A stretch of 64,000 nucleotides of DNA from Stemphylium vesicarium (Eukaryota; Ascomycota; Dothideomycetes; Pleosporales; Pleosporaceae): positions 147,708-211,707 of the forward strand of contig QXCR01000037.1 of the NCBI GenBank assembly GCA_004380135.1. The letters run 5' to 3'. Made by a program: the position numbers and the translations under genes. Each line of letters starts with the position of its first letter. The stretch's first letter is position 1. Of the stretch, positions 1-11,300 are shown in pieces. Under the pieces are notes generated by a model. That model had not been told where the DNA came from, did no database searches, and saw nothing but the letters and a program-made list of their open reading frames with translations.

Positions 1-468
1 ACATTCAACACCATCGGAGGCTGTTTGTCGAGCGTTTCTTCGACTGTCGCCGAGGTTCAGCAAGTCAAGAACATTGTCGATAAAGCATTCTCGTTTGCGA
101 TACAAATGGCACTCCAGCGCGTTCGCTTGCAAGTCACCTGGCCTAAAGTCGGGAACAAGTTCAACACGGACGCGATGAAGGTCATCCCAGACCCTGACGG
201 CGAAGACTATGAGGACGGAACAGTCGCATTCGTCGTCAACCCAGGTCTCACGAAGTGGGGTGATGCTCATGGCAAGAACCTCGACCATCGTTACGACATC
301 ATTCAGTCTTTAGTGCAGTGTGAGGTTGCTCACAAGCAAGAGGCTCCTGGGCCTAAACCTATAGCACGGGGTTGGGCCAACGTTGTGAAGCACGGCCCAG
401 AGGCAGCTTCGCAGTCAAAGCGCGAGCCAGGCAAAGGAGGAGAGAGCCAGCGCTGGGTCAGTTTCTGA
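1..468 (+). CDS. C-terminal part of an unknown protein (cut by window edge)
   Basis: The frame is open from base 1 to the TGA at 466-468, giving about 155 residues with no upstream stop, so this is the 3' end of a gene that starts outside the window. The first in-frame methionine lies well inside and there is no reason to place a start here. The protein is mixed and soluble: a helical stretch (AEVQQVKNIVDKAF), a central part rich in D and E, and a basic, Gly/Ser-rich tail ending in RWVSF. No signal peptide, membrane segment or catalytic motif can be seen. I do not recognise the family. Coding status rests on open length, balanced composition and a tail that ends before a clear non-coding gap. 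Confidence 0.5.
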   Translation, partial: TFNTIGGCLSSVSSTVAEVQQVKNIVDKAFSFAIQMALQRVRLQVTWPKVGNKFNTDAMKVIPDPDGEDYEDGTVAFVVNPGLTKWGDAHGKNLDHRYDIIQSLVQCEVAHKQEAPGPKPIARGWANVVKHGPEAASQSKREPGKGGESQRWVSF

Positions 469-1144
469 TAATTCGTTGAGGTGGATTGATCACCAGGCAG
501 GGCTACGTGGCGGTTCAGGTCAAGCACACAGGGGAAAGATAGAAACCGTCATAAATTTCCACAGGAGAAGATGTGCAGATGTCTACATCAGCTGGTTCTT
601 CTTTCTGAAGCTAGAATCTGTCATTATCATCGCTGTGAGGATAGTCTCTACTCCGAAACTATAGCATAGAAAGAATTAAAGAAAAAACTCACCTGAGAGA
701 ATTTTGGTGCTTCGTATTATCGGTGCACTAACTCCCCGAAGATGTTTGTGTGCGTGCATTTTAAAGTCTTGACGTATAGCGTATCGGATGGTGATGTGAT
801 GATTAAAGGAGATGAGACGCGATCGGAATCGAGTCGGAAGTGAATGTTCACGTCAGAGGCGTGCCGACGCGAGGCCGTTTCCGAGACTAGCGCCCAACGC
901 GTCGGTCACATCCTCAGTACTACCACTGCCAGATGTGCCAGCACCTGCAATCCACGCATACGAATTGCCCTTCTCCAGTACTCTATATTTTAATCATACC
1001 TTCTATTATTCCCCCGCCCAATGCTGAGCATACAGTAACCCGCACCCCGACCCCCACCAGCCCTTACAAAATCTACCAGACGCGTCTTCCCGCGCGTATT
1101 CTCCACGCCTGCACGCAGGCCAGACGTCTGTACCTCATACCGAC
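469..1144. other. Intergenic region upstream of cdc45
   Basis: No convincing gene is seen. Short open frames of 60-77 codons overlap each other in different frames and have no domain character. The last 200 bases are pyrimidine-rich, as expected for the promoter and leader of the Cdc45 gene starting at 1145. Confidence 0.6.
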
Positions 1145-3763
1145 ATGTACCTCCCGCGGAACCTGATAGCACACCTATATCAGAATCTCGTCAAACGAAC
1201 ACATGCCGCCGCACCGCCAGTTCTGCTCCTAGTCGCCCTCGAACCAGACGCGCTTTGTGCCTGTCGAATACTCACCGCGTTGCTAAAGCGCGACTACATA
1301 CCCCACAAGATTCAGCCAATCGCCGGTTATGGCGACCTGTCACGAGCGGCGGATGAGCTGGTACGGCCGATGCGGACAACCGAGGGCGGAAGTGGAGGCG
1401 TAGTTGTATGTCTGGGTGTGGGAGGCATGGTAGACATGGAAGAGATACTGGGCCTAGACGTAGATGAGAATGGAGAAGGCGGGACTGGCGATGTCGAAGT
1501 CTGGCTCCTGGACGCGAGACGACCGTGGAATCTTACCAATGTTTTTGCGGCCCCAGTCAGTCAGGACCCTGCCACAGGAGAGTTTGTGCGGAGACAGGCA
1601 GGCGTGGACAAGGGTAAGATCTTGCAGTCATATCAGTCGTCAAGAGGTGGAATTATAGTCTTTGACGATGGCGATATCGAGGAAGAGATGCAGGCGGAGC
1701 GGGAAGCATATGCGGGGCTCGAGGAGATGCCTGAAGTGGGGGAGGAAGACGACCTGAGCGACTCGGACCCGGAAGACGAAGAGCCGCCGTCTGGACAGGC
1801 TCCGAAGAAGAGAAAGTCATGGGGCGAGGGGGAAGACTCTGACGACGACATGACAGACGACGAGCGGCCAGCACAAAGACGGAGGAGTAATTCGGTGCGT
1901 TCAGCGTCTTCATTTGAAAACACATGCTAACATATCCAGGGCGGCTCAATACCGTCATCCCCCGAGCCGCGACGGCGACGAGGTCTACTTGCAGCAAACC
2001 AATTAGGCGGATCCTCCGACTTTTCACGTTCAGACTCCCGTAGCCGCTCAGCATCCCCATCGGTAGCTGCGCCCAAAGAAAAGTCTGTCAAAAGCCTACG
2101 AAGGCAACTCATAAAGAAGCGGGACAAGTACACAGGCACCCTCGACAAGTACTACGAACTCGGCACCTCCTACTCAGACCCCGTCTCTTCCCTCGTGTAC
2201 AACCTAGCCTCCGAACTCGGTCGCGAAGACAACGACCTGCTATGGAACGCCATCGTCGGTGTCAGCAGTCTGGAACTGTACGGACGAACAGGAAGCGGGG
2301 TTGGGCTCAACCCACTTTCCGCACAAGGCGGATCGGCAGGGTGGAATGGTAATCGCGGGGAGAATATACGATCAGTGCTGCGAGACGAAGTGCGCCGATT
2401 GAATCCCGTCACAGATGCCACAAGCGTGTCCCGCGATGCAACAATGGGCGAGGTCTGGGGTGTTATTCCTACAAGCGCTCGCTCAGCAACAGACAAGTCC
2501 ATTCGCCTTTCCCCTGAACCTCGCTTCCTTCTCCTTCGACATTGGTCTTTATACGAAAGCATGCTACACTCCCCATACCTCTCCGCCAAACTACACATCT
2601 GGAGCGATGCGGGGCAAAAGCGACTTGCCAAACTACTCGCAAAAATGGGTGTCTCCCTTACCGAGTGCAAGCAACGATATACACACATGGACATGGATCT
2701 GAAGCGTGGCCTGCGTGAACGCCTGCTCAAGTTCGCCCCACAATACGGTCTCGATGGCCTAGTTCCCCCAAAGTCAAGTACAGGTGATCCCAAAGATGGA
2801 TGGGGTTTCGTCCGCTGCTGGGGCTGGAAAGCCTGTCTGTCCGCCATCGACGCCGGTGTCGTCCTGGGTGCCATCCTCGAAGTCGGCGACGCAAAGAACC
2901 TCAACCAATCCGCCCTCGACAGTGCAAACTTTGTCGGAACAAACGACCACGCCGAAATCCCCTCCTCCACCCAAGAACAGCAAGACCTCGCCCAGGAACA
3001 CATCACCAGCCGTTTCTGGACAGCATACGACGCTCTAGGTAGCATAGACCTCCTCGTCGAACACATCAGCACAGCCCAACACCTCCACCGCGCCATCCTA
3101 CGCACAGGAACCGCGCTCATCGAAAAGAAACAAATCCGCCACCTCCGCGCCTTCCGCATGGCCGTTGTAAAAGAGGGCCCCGACGTGCAACTCTTCACCC
3201 ACCCAGGCGCCCTCACCAAACTCGCCCTCTGGATCGCCGAAGCCATTGTCGAACTCAACGGCACAAAGGGCAAAAACAAAGGCAGCGAGCTCGTCATGGC
3301 CGGCCTCGACGACTCCCGCGGTCTCTACGTCGTCGTCGGCCTCGGTGGCGGCGGCGGCACTACCGAATCTGCGAAATCGCGTCTCCAGAAACGCGAGGCC
3401 AAGATGAAAGCCAAGGAAGCCAGGGCAGCGAAGAAGGAAGAAGAACGACTCCAGCGACGCAAGGCCCGTGTTGCGCGTAACCTTGCTGCCGGCCTTGAAG
3501 AAGACGAAGTCGCAGATGACACTGAATCCGAAGCTTCGGAATCGTCAGATGAGTCTTCTGGCAACGATTCCGAAGACGACGATGACGATGATGATAAGAG
3601 GGGGTCTGGTCGCAACCGCTTCGGCAACGCGTTTCAAGAGGTTGTTCGCGAGACGGGGGCGCGTGTGCGCATGGATAGCTTCGAGGCGTGCGTTATTGAA
3701 ATCAAAAAGGAGGATTTGAGTGGCTTTTTGGAAAAGTTGAGTCAGAAGGCTGTTGTGGGGTAA
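1145..3763 (+). CDS. cdc45: Cdc45, CMG replicative helicase subunit
   Basis: Cdc45 joins Mcm2-7 and GINS to form the CMG helicase that unwinds DNA at origins and forks in the nucleus. Two exons, 1145-1894 and 1940-3763, are joined by a 45-nt intron (GTGCGT donor, TGCTAAC branch, CAG acceptor; the frame is kept exactly), giving 857 aa, normal for fungal Cdc45. The start MYLPRNLIAHLYQNL is the family's typical N-terminus. The N-terminal domain (inactive RecJ/DHH-like fold in known structures) is followed by a long acidic Asp/Glu/Ser linker at about residues 190-250, which is split by the intron. A second acidic run (about 780-800) precedes the conserved C-terminal segment RNRFGNAFQEV. It converges on the acyltransferase gene 530 bases downstream. 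Identification is firm. Confidence 0.95.
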
Positions 3764-4295
3764 TTTGAGTGTTGGTTGTGTGTCTTTTTCTTTTGTTTAG
3801 GTGGGAAGGCATGAGTCTTGGATCTTCGGACGGTTCAAAACAGGATGAGTTTGGCATAGCCGTTGATATTGGCACGTACGTTGTTTGGGGGGTTCGATAC
3901 GTTGGATACCCTTGGGTTACTTCCCCTTTCATTTTCCCCTCTTTCATTTTCCCCTCTTTCATTCCCCCTTTTTCTTATTGTTATGGCATAGATATCTGGC
4001 GAACCATGTGAACAAAGCGAATGAAATCAACCAAGGTCAAGTGGAGTTTTTGTCGTTTATAGCATAGCAAGCAGCACAAGCACAAAGTCAAATTAAAGTA
4101 AATCAGGAAAAGAACACAGAAGCAAGCGATGATATGAATCGAGTTGATGCAATTCAAATGCCATTCTCTACCAAAAGAGAGAAGAACGACAACCAAGGAA
4201 AAAAAGGGAAAGTGGTATCTTCAGTAGTACTAACGCGCAACCAACGCCAATCCACCCTACCCCATCAATACTACAACCCCCATCTACATCGTCCT
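3764..4295. other. Convergent 3' region between cdc45 and sct1
   Basis: Gene-free 3' flanks of two converging genes. It holds a short pyrimidine tandem repeat (listed separately) and an A-rich stretch around 4010-4130. No coding signal is seen. Confidence 0.6.
3923..3972. repeat. Short tandem repeat, about 15-nt unit
   Basis: About three imperfect copies of a pyrimidine unit (CCCCTCTTTCATTTT) lie head to tail, with degenerate ends. The repeat sits in the 3' region shared by the converging cdc45 and sct1 genes. Confidence 0.75.
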
Positions 4296-6685
4296 CTACC
4301 TCTCCTTCATCCCCATAGTCAACCCCTCGCCATCCTCGCCATCATCCCAACTCCCCTCCCCACTACTCCTCCTCTTCCTCGTCCGCTGCTTAACTCCATC
4401 CGTCAGCCTCCTCTTCACCTCATCCATATTGCCATCAATCGTGCTAAAAGGCTTGAGCTGGAAGCCGCTGAGGTTCAAGCTACTGCTATTCCTGCTATGG
4501 CTCTTCTTAGGCGTCTGCGGCCTGCTAGAGAAGAAGTCTTGATTTGCAAGGTCGTGGAAGGATTCGTTGCGCGGGATTTCGTTGATGGAGCCTGGTGAGG
4601 TGGGGTAGTCGTACGTTTCGATGTCTTGGCCAGCTTCTTTGCGAGCGTCTTCGTCCGTCTTTCCAGGTGGCGTGTGGGGACGGTCTTGCTTGATGAAGGG
4701 ATCTTCTACGATGCGCTTGGAGTGGAAGTCCTCGTACATTTCAGGGCCGAGCTCGTTGATGATATCGTTGACGCGCTGGGCAAGGTTCTCGCGGCGCTCT
4801 TGGAGCTTGACGAGCTCGCTGTTGGAGAAGGGATTCATCATCTTCCAGAGTGGGCCAAGGGATTTGAGAATGTCCATGGCAACCTCGCCGAATCGAAGAG
4901 CGCCATAGGTGAGTGTGACGTAGACGACGAGTTGAGGAAGGATGAGCCAGCGTTTCTGGATACCGTCTGGGAGGTATCCGTTGCAGTTGTTGTACGAGTA
5001 CCAGTAGAGCCCGAGACACACATACCACGCATAAGCTGCTGGTGCGGCAGCCATGGCAACAAGAAGCTTCCAGGTAGCCATGACGTCTCTAGCTTGAACC
5101 TTGACGTTTGACGCGGCGAGAGCTTCTCTTGCTTTCTTGATCGAGACGACCTTTGTGACGATGAAGACCAGACTGAAGAGGAGGGTTCCGGGAAGGACGA
5201 GCAGACTAAGGAACAGTAGCTTTCCAAGGCGGTAGAAAAAGAGACCAGCAGCTTTAATGGGATGCATCTTCGCATATTGCACTTGGTGGTCCCGGAGACC
5301 GAGTGCTTTCAGTTTGCCGTTGTAAGTAATAACCTCCTTCTTGAGCTCCACGATGCGAGGGTCGTCCTTGTATCGTTCGTAGCCTTGGACGAGACGGCGG
5401 TTCAGCTCGACAATCCTGGGTAGCGGTAGTTTCGTGCCCTTGGAGTTGTAAAGACGGCGCACAGCTTGAATGACCTATCAACAGGATTAGCAATGGACTG
5501 GTCAGATACCTATATCACTGCACATACCATAAGTGTATCGTAATCTGGGGTCGTGACGGTAACAGAGATAAGGCCTTGACGAATAGTCTCCAACATTTCA
5601 CCAATTGCATCTCTCCTTCCCGGTCCATCAAACTTCTGGGCTAGCTCAGGCGGTACATGGATAGGAGTTCCAAATTCGATGACAGCCCTTGAGCGGAACT
5701 TGTGCGCGTGGAAGTAGTTCATGCCAACCGGTATGATGTTAAGATTGCAGTCGGGCTTGGTTTGGACAGTACCGAGAGCCATGATGGCGACACCAGCTGA
5801 GAGATGTTAGTAATGGAATTGCTGCGAGTAAATGAGCACTCACCTTTGAGAGGCAGGAGATCGGTACGGTCATGGCTACCACCTTCAGGGAAGATACCAA
5901 TGCTTCCACCGTGATGAAGAACCGCATGTACAGCGTCGTAAACCTCCGTCTGGTCGAGTTTGGGCGCAATCTGGAAGGAGGTTCCTTCATAGCCGTCGGC
6001 AATGCCCTTCTTGGCGTCTGCTCCACCAACAAATGTGCCGTCCTTGGTCATATCGTTGCGTCCCGTCATCTGCTGCATCGCAACACCTCCCTTGAAGCCG
6101 CGCTTGAGCCTAATTTCTTCCGGGCCCTTGATTTCCAAAATCTCCGCAGTCGCCGCCTTGTTGTCTACTTTCGGGAGTACGAGCGAACCGCCAACCTGGA
6201 ACAGCTTGTCTTCAAAGTTGGTGCCTACACCGCGGACGAGAGTGGGGTCGTTGATGGGATCTGGGAGGTATATCTTGCCGCTTGCTGGCTTGGTCATGTC
6301 CATGGCTCTTCCTACGGGCACGACACCCGTCAAACCTGCCATTGCGCCCACGAACTTGCGCTTCATGGATTTATCGGCAATGAGGAACTGAATTCGGCGG
6401 TCCGCTTCTTTCTTGACGACTCGCATCAACATGAGGGGGTCAACAAACTACCATCTGTCAGCTTCCACCACCCCTAACAAAGGCATTGTCGCCTACCTGG
6501 TTCGCATGCGGGGCGCACACGAAAATGACAGGGCCTTCTTTGGGCACTTTCCAACTACTCCTGGGATGGACTTCTCTGAAAAAGAGCTCAACCAGTATCG
6601 AAAAGGTCCACAGAAAGGCATCGTAGACGTATTTGTTCATCACCGCGAGCTTCTTGCCCTTGGCGTCTCTCTTTTCGGTCGCCAT
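4296..6685 (-). CDS. sct1: Glycerol-3-phosphate/DHAP O-acyltransferase (Sct1/Gpt2 type)
   Basis: Catalyses the first acylation of glycerolipid synthesis, glycerol-3-phosphate or DHAP to the 1-acyl product, at the ER membrane. Four exons (6685-6497, 6447-5844, 5796-5528, 5474-4296) with introns of about 45-53 nt give 746 aa, the usual Sct1 size. The acyltransferase core is visible: APHANQFVDP at residues 58-67 (His60...Asp66, spaced HX5D rather than the bacterial HX4D), then GIFPEGGSHDR, then the IIPVGMNYFHAHKFRSRAV block. One hydrophobic stretch lies near the N-terminus and three lie in the C-terminal half (FFYRLGKLLFLSLLVLPG, LLVAMAAAPAAYAWYVCLG and the segment after LILPQL). The tail is Ser-rich, polar and probably phosphorylated. 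Yeast has two paralogues, Sct1 and Gpt2; I cannot choose between them. Confidence 0.93.
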
Positions 6686-7439
6686 GGTGGCTATCTAGAC
6701 CACGAGGATGCTGCCGGTAAAGGAAAGGAAGATTATCTGTGCCGCTGCGAGGGCGAGATTGGCGTAGCCTCCTATGGCTGGTGGTGCGTCGTGATACGCG
6801 AATTCGAGGGTAAATACGACAGCGATAGCGATCGAGGGGTGACGGCGGTTTGCAGTGCGCTCACTGCGGCGCGGGGTCGCTGATGGATGAGACGGGCTGG
6901 AAGCTGTTCGCGAGGTCAGTCACTGTTTCTGAATTTTGCCATGGTGTTGCGCGCACTTTCTACCTTCTAGCACTTTCTCTACGGATCTGTTGTCGCGTGC
7001 GAGAGAACATCAGGCCACAGTTAAGCTCCGACCGTCAGCGGATCCTTGGATAGCCGAATGCCGAGCGACGAGAGTTTTTGTGGATTCCTGAGAGATACAA
7101 GTACTCAACATTCGCCTACTCGGAACGCTATTCTCGTTGTTGGGCTCGGATACGTCGAGGGGATGCAGACGGGCCGGGGTAGCGGGATAGTTCGCTATGT
7201 CATTGCACGTTAAACTTGCCGGCCCTTTTTCCATGGTGGGGTAGCCGCGCCCACGTCCAGCCTTCAGCCCATACGCGGTTTCAACAACACTACAAGTCAC
7301 AAAACCGAACATGACGACAAGCATGAATGAACCAATATACATTGTATTTAAGGGTTCCATAGGTAGACCCGGGAATATGGTAGTCTATCAATCAAGAAGG
7401 GTATATGTACAGTATTAAAGAGTAAGGAAGTGACCATGT
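6686..7439. other. Intergenic region between sct1 (5' end) and the GH76 gene (3' end)
   Basis: It holds the sct1 promoter and the 3' flank of the GH76 gene. A 116-codon minus-strand frame at 7010-7360 begins with a hydrophobic run (SFMLVVMFGFV) but has no other gene-like trait, so I do not call it. Confidence 0.5.
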
Positions 7440-9471
7440 CTATGCCAAAGCAAAGACAGCTGCGGCCACGAAGATGGCCAGAGCAGAGCTGCTAGCAGTG
7501 AGAGAGGATCCTGCGCCAAGGAACTCTGTTGGCGACGTTGGGCTAGGCACGCTGGTGTTAGCAGACGGCGACACCTGAGTGAGCGTTGTAGAGACAGCGG
7601 GCACAACCGGTGCAGGTGCTGAAGGAGACGGGGCAGAGTCGGTCTCAATGCCTGGGACGTAGACGGTAGTGGTCACGCTGGGTGTGCAGCTAGTGGTGGA
7701 GGTCGAGGAGACGGCCGAAATGGTGACAGTCTTGGTCACGTTGCTCGCACAGGAAGCGCTTGAAGGAGCCTCGTCGAATTGGCCACCTGGCTTGCCAGAA
7801 GAAGCGGCAGTCGAGCTGGGCGACATGCTGGTAACGACGACGAGCGATGGGATGACCAAGCTCGAAGTAGGAGCTTGAATAGCTTCGGGGACCTTTGAAG
7901 AAGCTGGTTCAGGAACCTTGCTAGCCGGAGCCTCGCTGGACGGGAACTTGCTCGGCGAAGGGGACTGGTGAATTTCGCTGGAAGTGGGAGCAGCTTGAGT
8001 AGAAACAGCCTGGGTAGGAGCAACCACCTGGCTAGACGAGAGCAGAGTGGACGAAGGAGCGGCCGCGCTGGATTTTGCTGGAGACGGGGCTGGCTTGGAG
8101 CTGGGCTTTGGAGTAGCGCTTGTGGATGGCTTCTGCGCGCCGTTCTTCGCAGGAAGCATGTTCTTTTTTATCATCAAAAGCGCCTGAGTGACCTCCAATG
8201 CTGACAACTGTTGGCCAACACCTGAAGTACCGTCCCAGCCTCCTGTGTACCACTTACTACCGCACGTCTTTCCGTCGTCACCACCAGAGCAGGACTTTGC
8301 GGCGCCAACAGCAGAGGCAGTGAGGTACTCTACAATCTTGTCCTTGGTAAAAGGAGCCAGCATCGCAGTCTTTGCAATGAAGCGAGACAAGTACGCCTTG
8401 AAGGATTGCTGGTCGAGGTTACAGTGGCGTCCAGATTCACCCGTCTCGCATGCCCATTCATACATAATGTCAGTGGCGTTCTCGAAAGGACGGAAAAAGA
8501 GCAATTCGGCGTGGTCGAGGAATCCAGATGTGCGGTCCTTCCAGGTCTCATCGCCGTTGGTGTAGTCGTACATAAAGGCCGAACCGTGAAGAAACATGGC
8601 GTTGTTGTAGGTCCATTGAGTCTTGTCGGCAACCTTTGCGCAGCCCGTCGCGTCGTCGGTTCCGTCAAACACCTCGAACTTGTCGGTAATGAGCCCGACC
8701 TTCTTCGTCCAGTCGTAGATCTTGACGGCCCAGTCGGCGTACTTTTGCTCACCGGTATAGCGAGCAAGACGTGCACCAAGAGCGAAGGCGCAGCCGTTGG
8801 AGATGGAGTTCTTGTAGTTGTATCCGTACGAGTTCTCGGGGTAGATCTGCCACTTCAGGCCACCGTCGCAAGTCGTCTCGTCCCATCGTCCGACAATATT
8901 CTCAAAGGCGTTCGTAGCGACCTCGAGATAGTTGGCGGGCGCTTGCGCGGGGTCTGGGAATTGGTATTCAAGTGCGCTCATAACGGCGAGTGCCCAAAAA
9001 GCTTGATCGTCGTTACCCTTGAGTTTCCGTCAGCGTGGTGCTCAACATTATACTCGAGTCTTCCTTACAGTTTGGCTCTTGCGATAGGACAGGATAAAGT
9101 CGTTGTCAGGTCCGTAGTTCGCAGTCAAAGCTTGCTGGAGCGCCTTGACATGCGAATCGTCGCCGCTGAACTGGCTGTACTCAATCATTCCACCCCATGC
9201 TGCGCCGCCCTCCCACCAGTAGTGGGGCTGTGGCCAGATGCCAATGTCTTCCTTTGGAAGATTCGTGCCATTGCCTTTGTAAATCGACATCAAGCTGTAC
9301 GCATACTGCTTGGTGACGCTGAGGATAGAGGCTGGTTTAATTAGTTTAAAAGCTTTGCATGTGATTTGACAAGAGATTCCCACCTTCATCTTGGGGGTCA
9401 AATTCAATACCGCCGGCGGTTGCAGCAAAAGCTGAGAGGAGCACAGCTCCAGCAGTTGAAAAGTACTTCAT
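7440..9471 (-). CDS. dcw1: GPI-anchored endo-1,6-alpha-mannanase, GH76 (Dcw1/Dfg5 family)
   Basis: Members of this family act at the cell surface and are thought to transfer GPI-anchored proteins from plasma membrane to cell-wall glucan. Three exons (9471-9384, 9331-9069, 9017-7440) joined in frame give 642 aa. Residues 1-20 form a signal peptide (MKYFSTAGAVLLSAFAATAG). The GH76 domain follows to about residue 400, with the catalytic pair in GNDDQAFWALA (Asp120, Asp121) and typical WWEGGAAWGGMIEY and GGLKWQIYPE blocks. A Ser/Thr/Pro/Ala-rich stalk of about 220 residues follows, ending in a hydrophobic GPI-attachment tail (ALAIFVAAAVFALA). The long stalk suggests wall exposure. Several paralogues exist in filamentous fungi, so the symbol names the family rather than a proven orthologue. 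Confidence 0.92.
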
Positions 9472-10304
9472 GGTTGTTTAGAAACGAATGTAAAGAGGTT
9501 GGTAGAGAAGAAAAAAAGCAAGTAGAAAGGGTGGGAAGAGAGAGAGCGAAAGGAAAGTAACGATCGTGTACCACGCAAGCAGTTTGAATGTGAATGGAGA
9601 GAGGGCGCCCCCATGGTGAAGGGGCTAGACATTATCTATAGTCTGACTCGCGTGGGGCCCGTTTGTTGGATCATTCAATGTCGGGGTAGGAGCGCGCGGG
9701 TGGAAGCAGGGGTTGGGGGTAAGCGGGCGTTTCGAAACGCAGGAACAAAGCAGCCGCCGACCAATCACTGGCTAGTCGCCATGTTTCAGGCCTGGGGCCG
9801 CTTTGCTCTTCTGGCCTCTCATCAATTTGGCGCCTTGTCCTTCATTGTTTTGGACCGTGATCTGACTGTGCTCGCCGTGTAACCGTAGCTATGCTGTTGC
9901 TGATCGACTGCTAACTATAGACCAGTCGCTTGCTACGATGCTTTTGGGCATCTCCCGACCATCACTGCGAGGCCATTTGATCCTTCAAATCTAGACGGCG
10001 GCCCACAAGCACATTACCGAAGCCGTACCTGCATGACTGATAGGTGTGGCGGAATTGCCATGGCGCCGGGGCTGAAAGATCTTCACAAGCAAAAGTAACC
10101 GAATTGACCAAGATCCAAGCAACAGTCGAGATTACTGACCCGGGGCGTCCTTCATCAAGCGAGACTTGAGCAAAAGCCCCAAGAATATTCCTCGGCAAAT
10201 CTGATGCTCATCCAAAGAGACGCCTAGTCCCTAGTCTACCAGAACGCCCGCCGTGATATGAATACCGTGCGCGAATGCAAACACTGCCGTCCTCCCTGAC
10301 CTCC
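9472..10304. other. Intergenic region upstream of the GH76 gene
   Basis: It contains the promoter of the GH76 gene and the 3' flank of the CCDC124 gene. A purine-rich run at 9490-9560 is probably leader sequence. Open frames at 9613-9882 (+) and 9962-10198 (-) show no domain or splice support. Confidence 0.5.
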
Positions 10305-11015
10305 TTAGTTCACACCCGCCAACCTCTTTTCCTTCTTGGACTTCTCAGACTCCCGTACCGCTGCCAGCTCCTCCCTCGTCATGTTGTACGATCCTGTGAC
10401 CTGGTTGAATGGGTTGTCGGGGTGCTTCTCAAACTCCTTTCGGATCTGGTCGACCTTCTGTTGTCGTCGGAGGCCCTTCTCGTCCTTCATCTCGTCCAGC
10501 CTCCTCTCCTCGTAAGCAGCATACGCAGCCTTGAATCGCCTCTCGGGATGTCGGTCCACCTTGTCTTGGCTGTTTCCTGTAATGTCCAAAGCGTCGAGCG
10601 CGTTGTCGATGCCGGTAGCGTTGAGGGCCGAGGGCTTTCCGTCGAGGGAGCCGAGTGCCGAGTCGATGCCGCGGGACTTCTTTTCGGCTTTGGGTGCCTT
10701 GCCCTTGGGCTTTGAAGGTAGGGAAGCTTCCTCTTCGCGGAGCAGCGCCTCCTTCTCCGCCTTCTTACGGGCTGCCTCTGCGGCCTTTTCTGCAGCGGCC
10801 TCGCTGCGCTTGGTCAGTTTTCTATTTGCGCAAAGCTGCAGTGCGACTTACGCCTTCGCATTTGACTTGGCGCCCTTGTTCCATTCCTCAGCCTCTGCCT
10901 TCTCGACTTGCTGGTTCTTTGCTGCCTGCTTTGATGCAGCGGCGTCTGCCTTGCGGGCTTGACCCTGTGCCTTCTTCGAGTTATCTCCACCGCCGGCGGC
11001 GCCCTTCTTTGCCAT
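10305..11015 (-). CDS. CCDC124 homologue, ribosome-associated coiled-coil protein
   Basis: Two exons (11015-10852 and 10803-10305) with a 48-nt intron (GTAAGT...GCAG) give 220 aa. The N-terminal half is extremely Lys/Ala/Glu-rich and predicts a long charged coiled coil (GQARKADAAASKQAAKNQQ). The C-terminal half carries the family block: ITGNSQDKVDRHPERRF, then AAYEERRLDEMKDEKGLR and HPDNPFNQ. Human CCDC124 and the shorter yeast Lso2 bind idle 80S ribosomes at the A/P-site region and help recovery from starvation; a cytoplasmic, ribosome-associated role here is inferred from that family. The start is the only ATG near the coiled-coil N-terminus. No organelle signal is seen. Confidence 0.88.
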
Positions 11016-11300
11016 TTTGATATGCTGCTAGTTTCGTAGTGATTAGATATGAGACGGGGGCGTGAGGTGTGCGAGAATTATGTGGGATGTCGTGGTTTAG
11101 TGTAGTTGTAAAGTGACTCAAAGTTTGGGTGACAGCGGCCTGCGGGCAGGGCAGCCCAGCGGGGCAGTGGCGTCACACACCCTCGACACGCGTGAATGAC
11201 TAAGCACACGAAAGCTCTTTCACACTCAAAGCACATCGCATTGCGCACCACTTGTCTCGACTTCAAAATTATTCGAAGATACAGTAGGTGTTGACACGTT

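Noticed and set aside
7010..7360. 116-codon minus-strand frame with hydrophobic start
   Set aside because: Only the first 25 residues look protein-like; the rest is random in composition and there is no splice or domain support.
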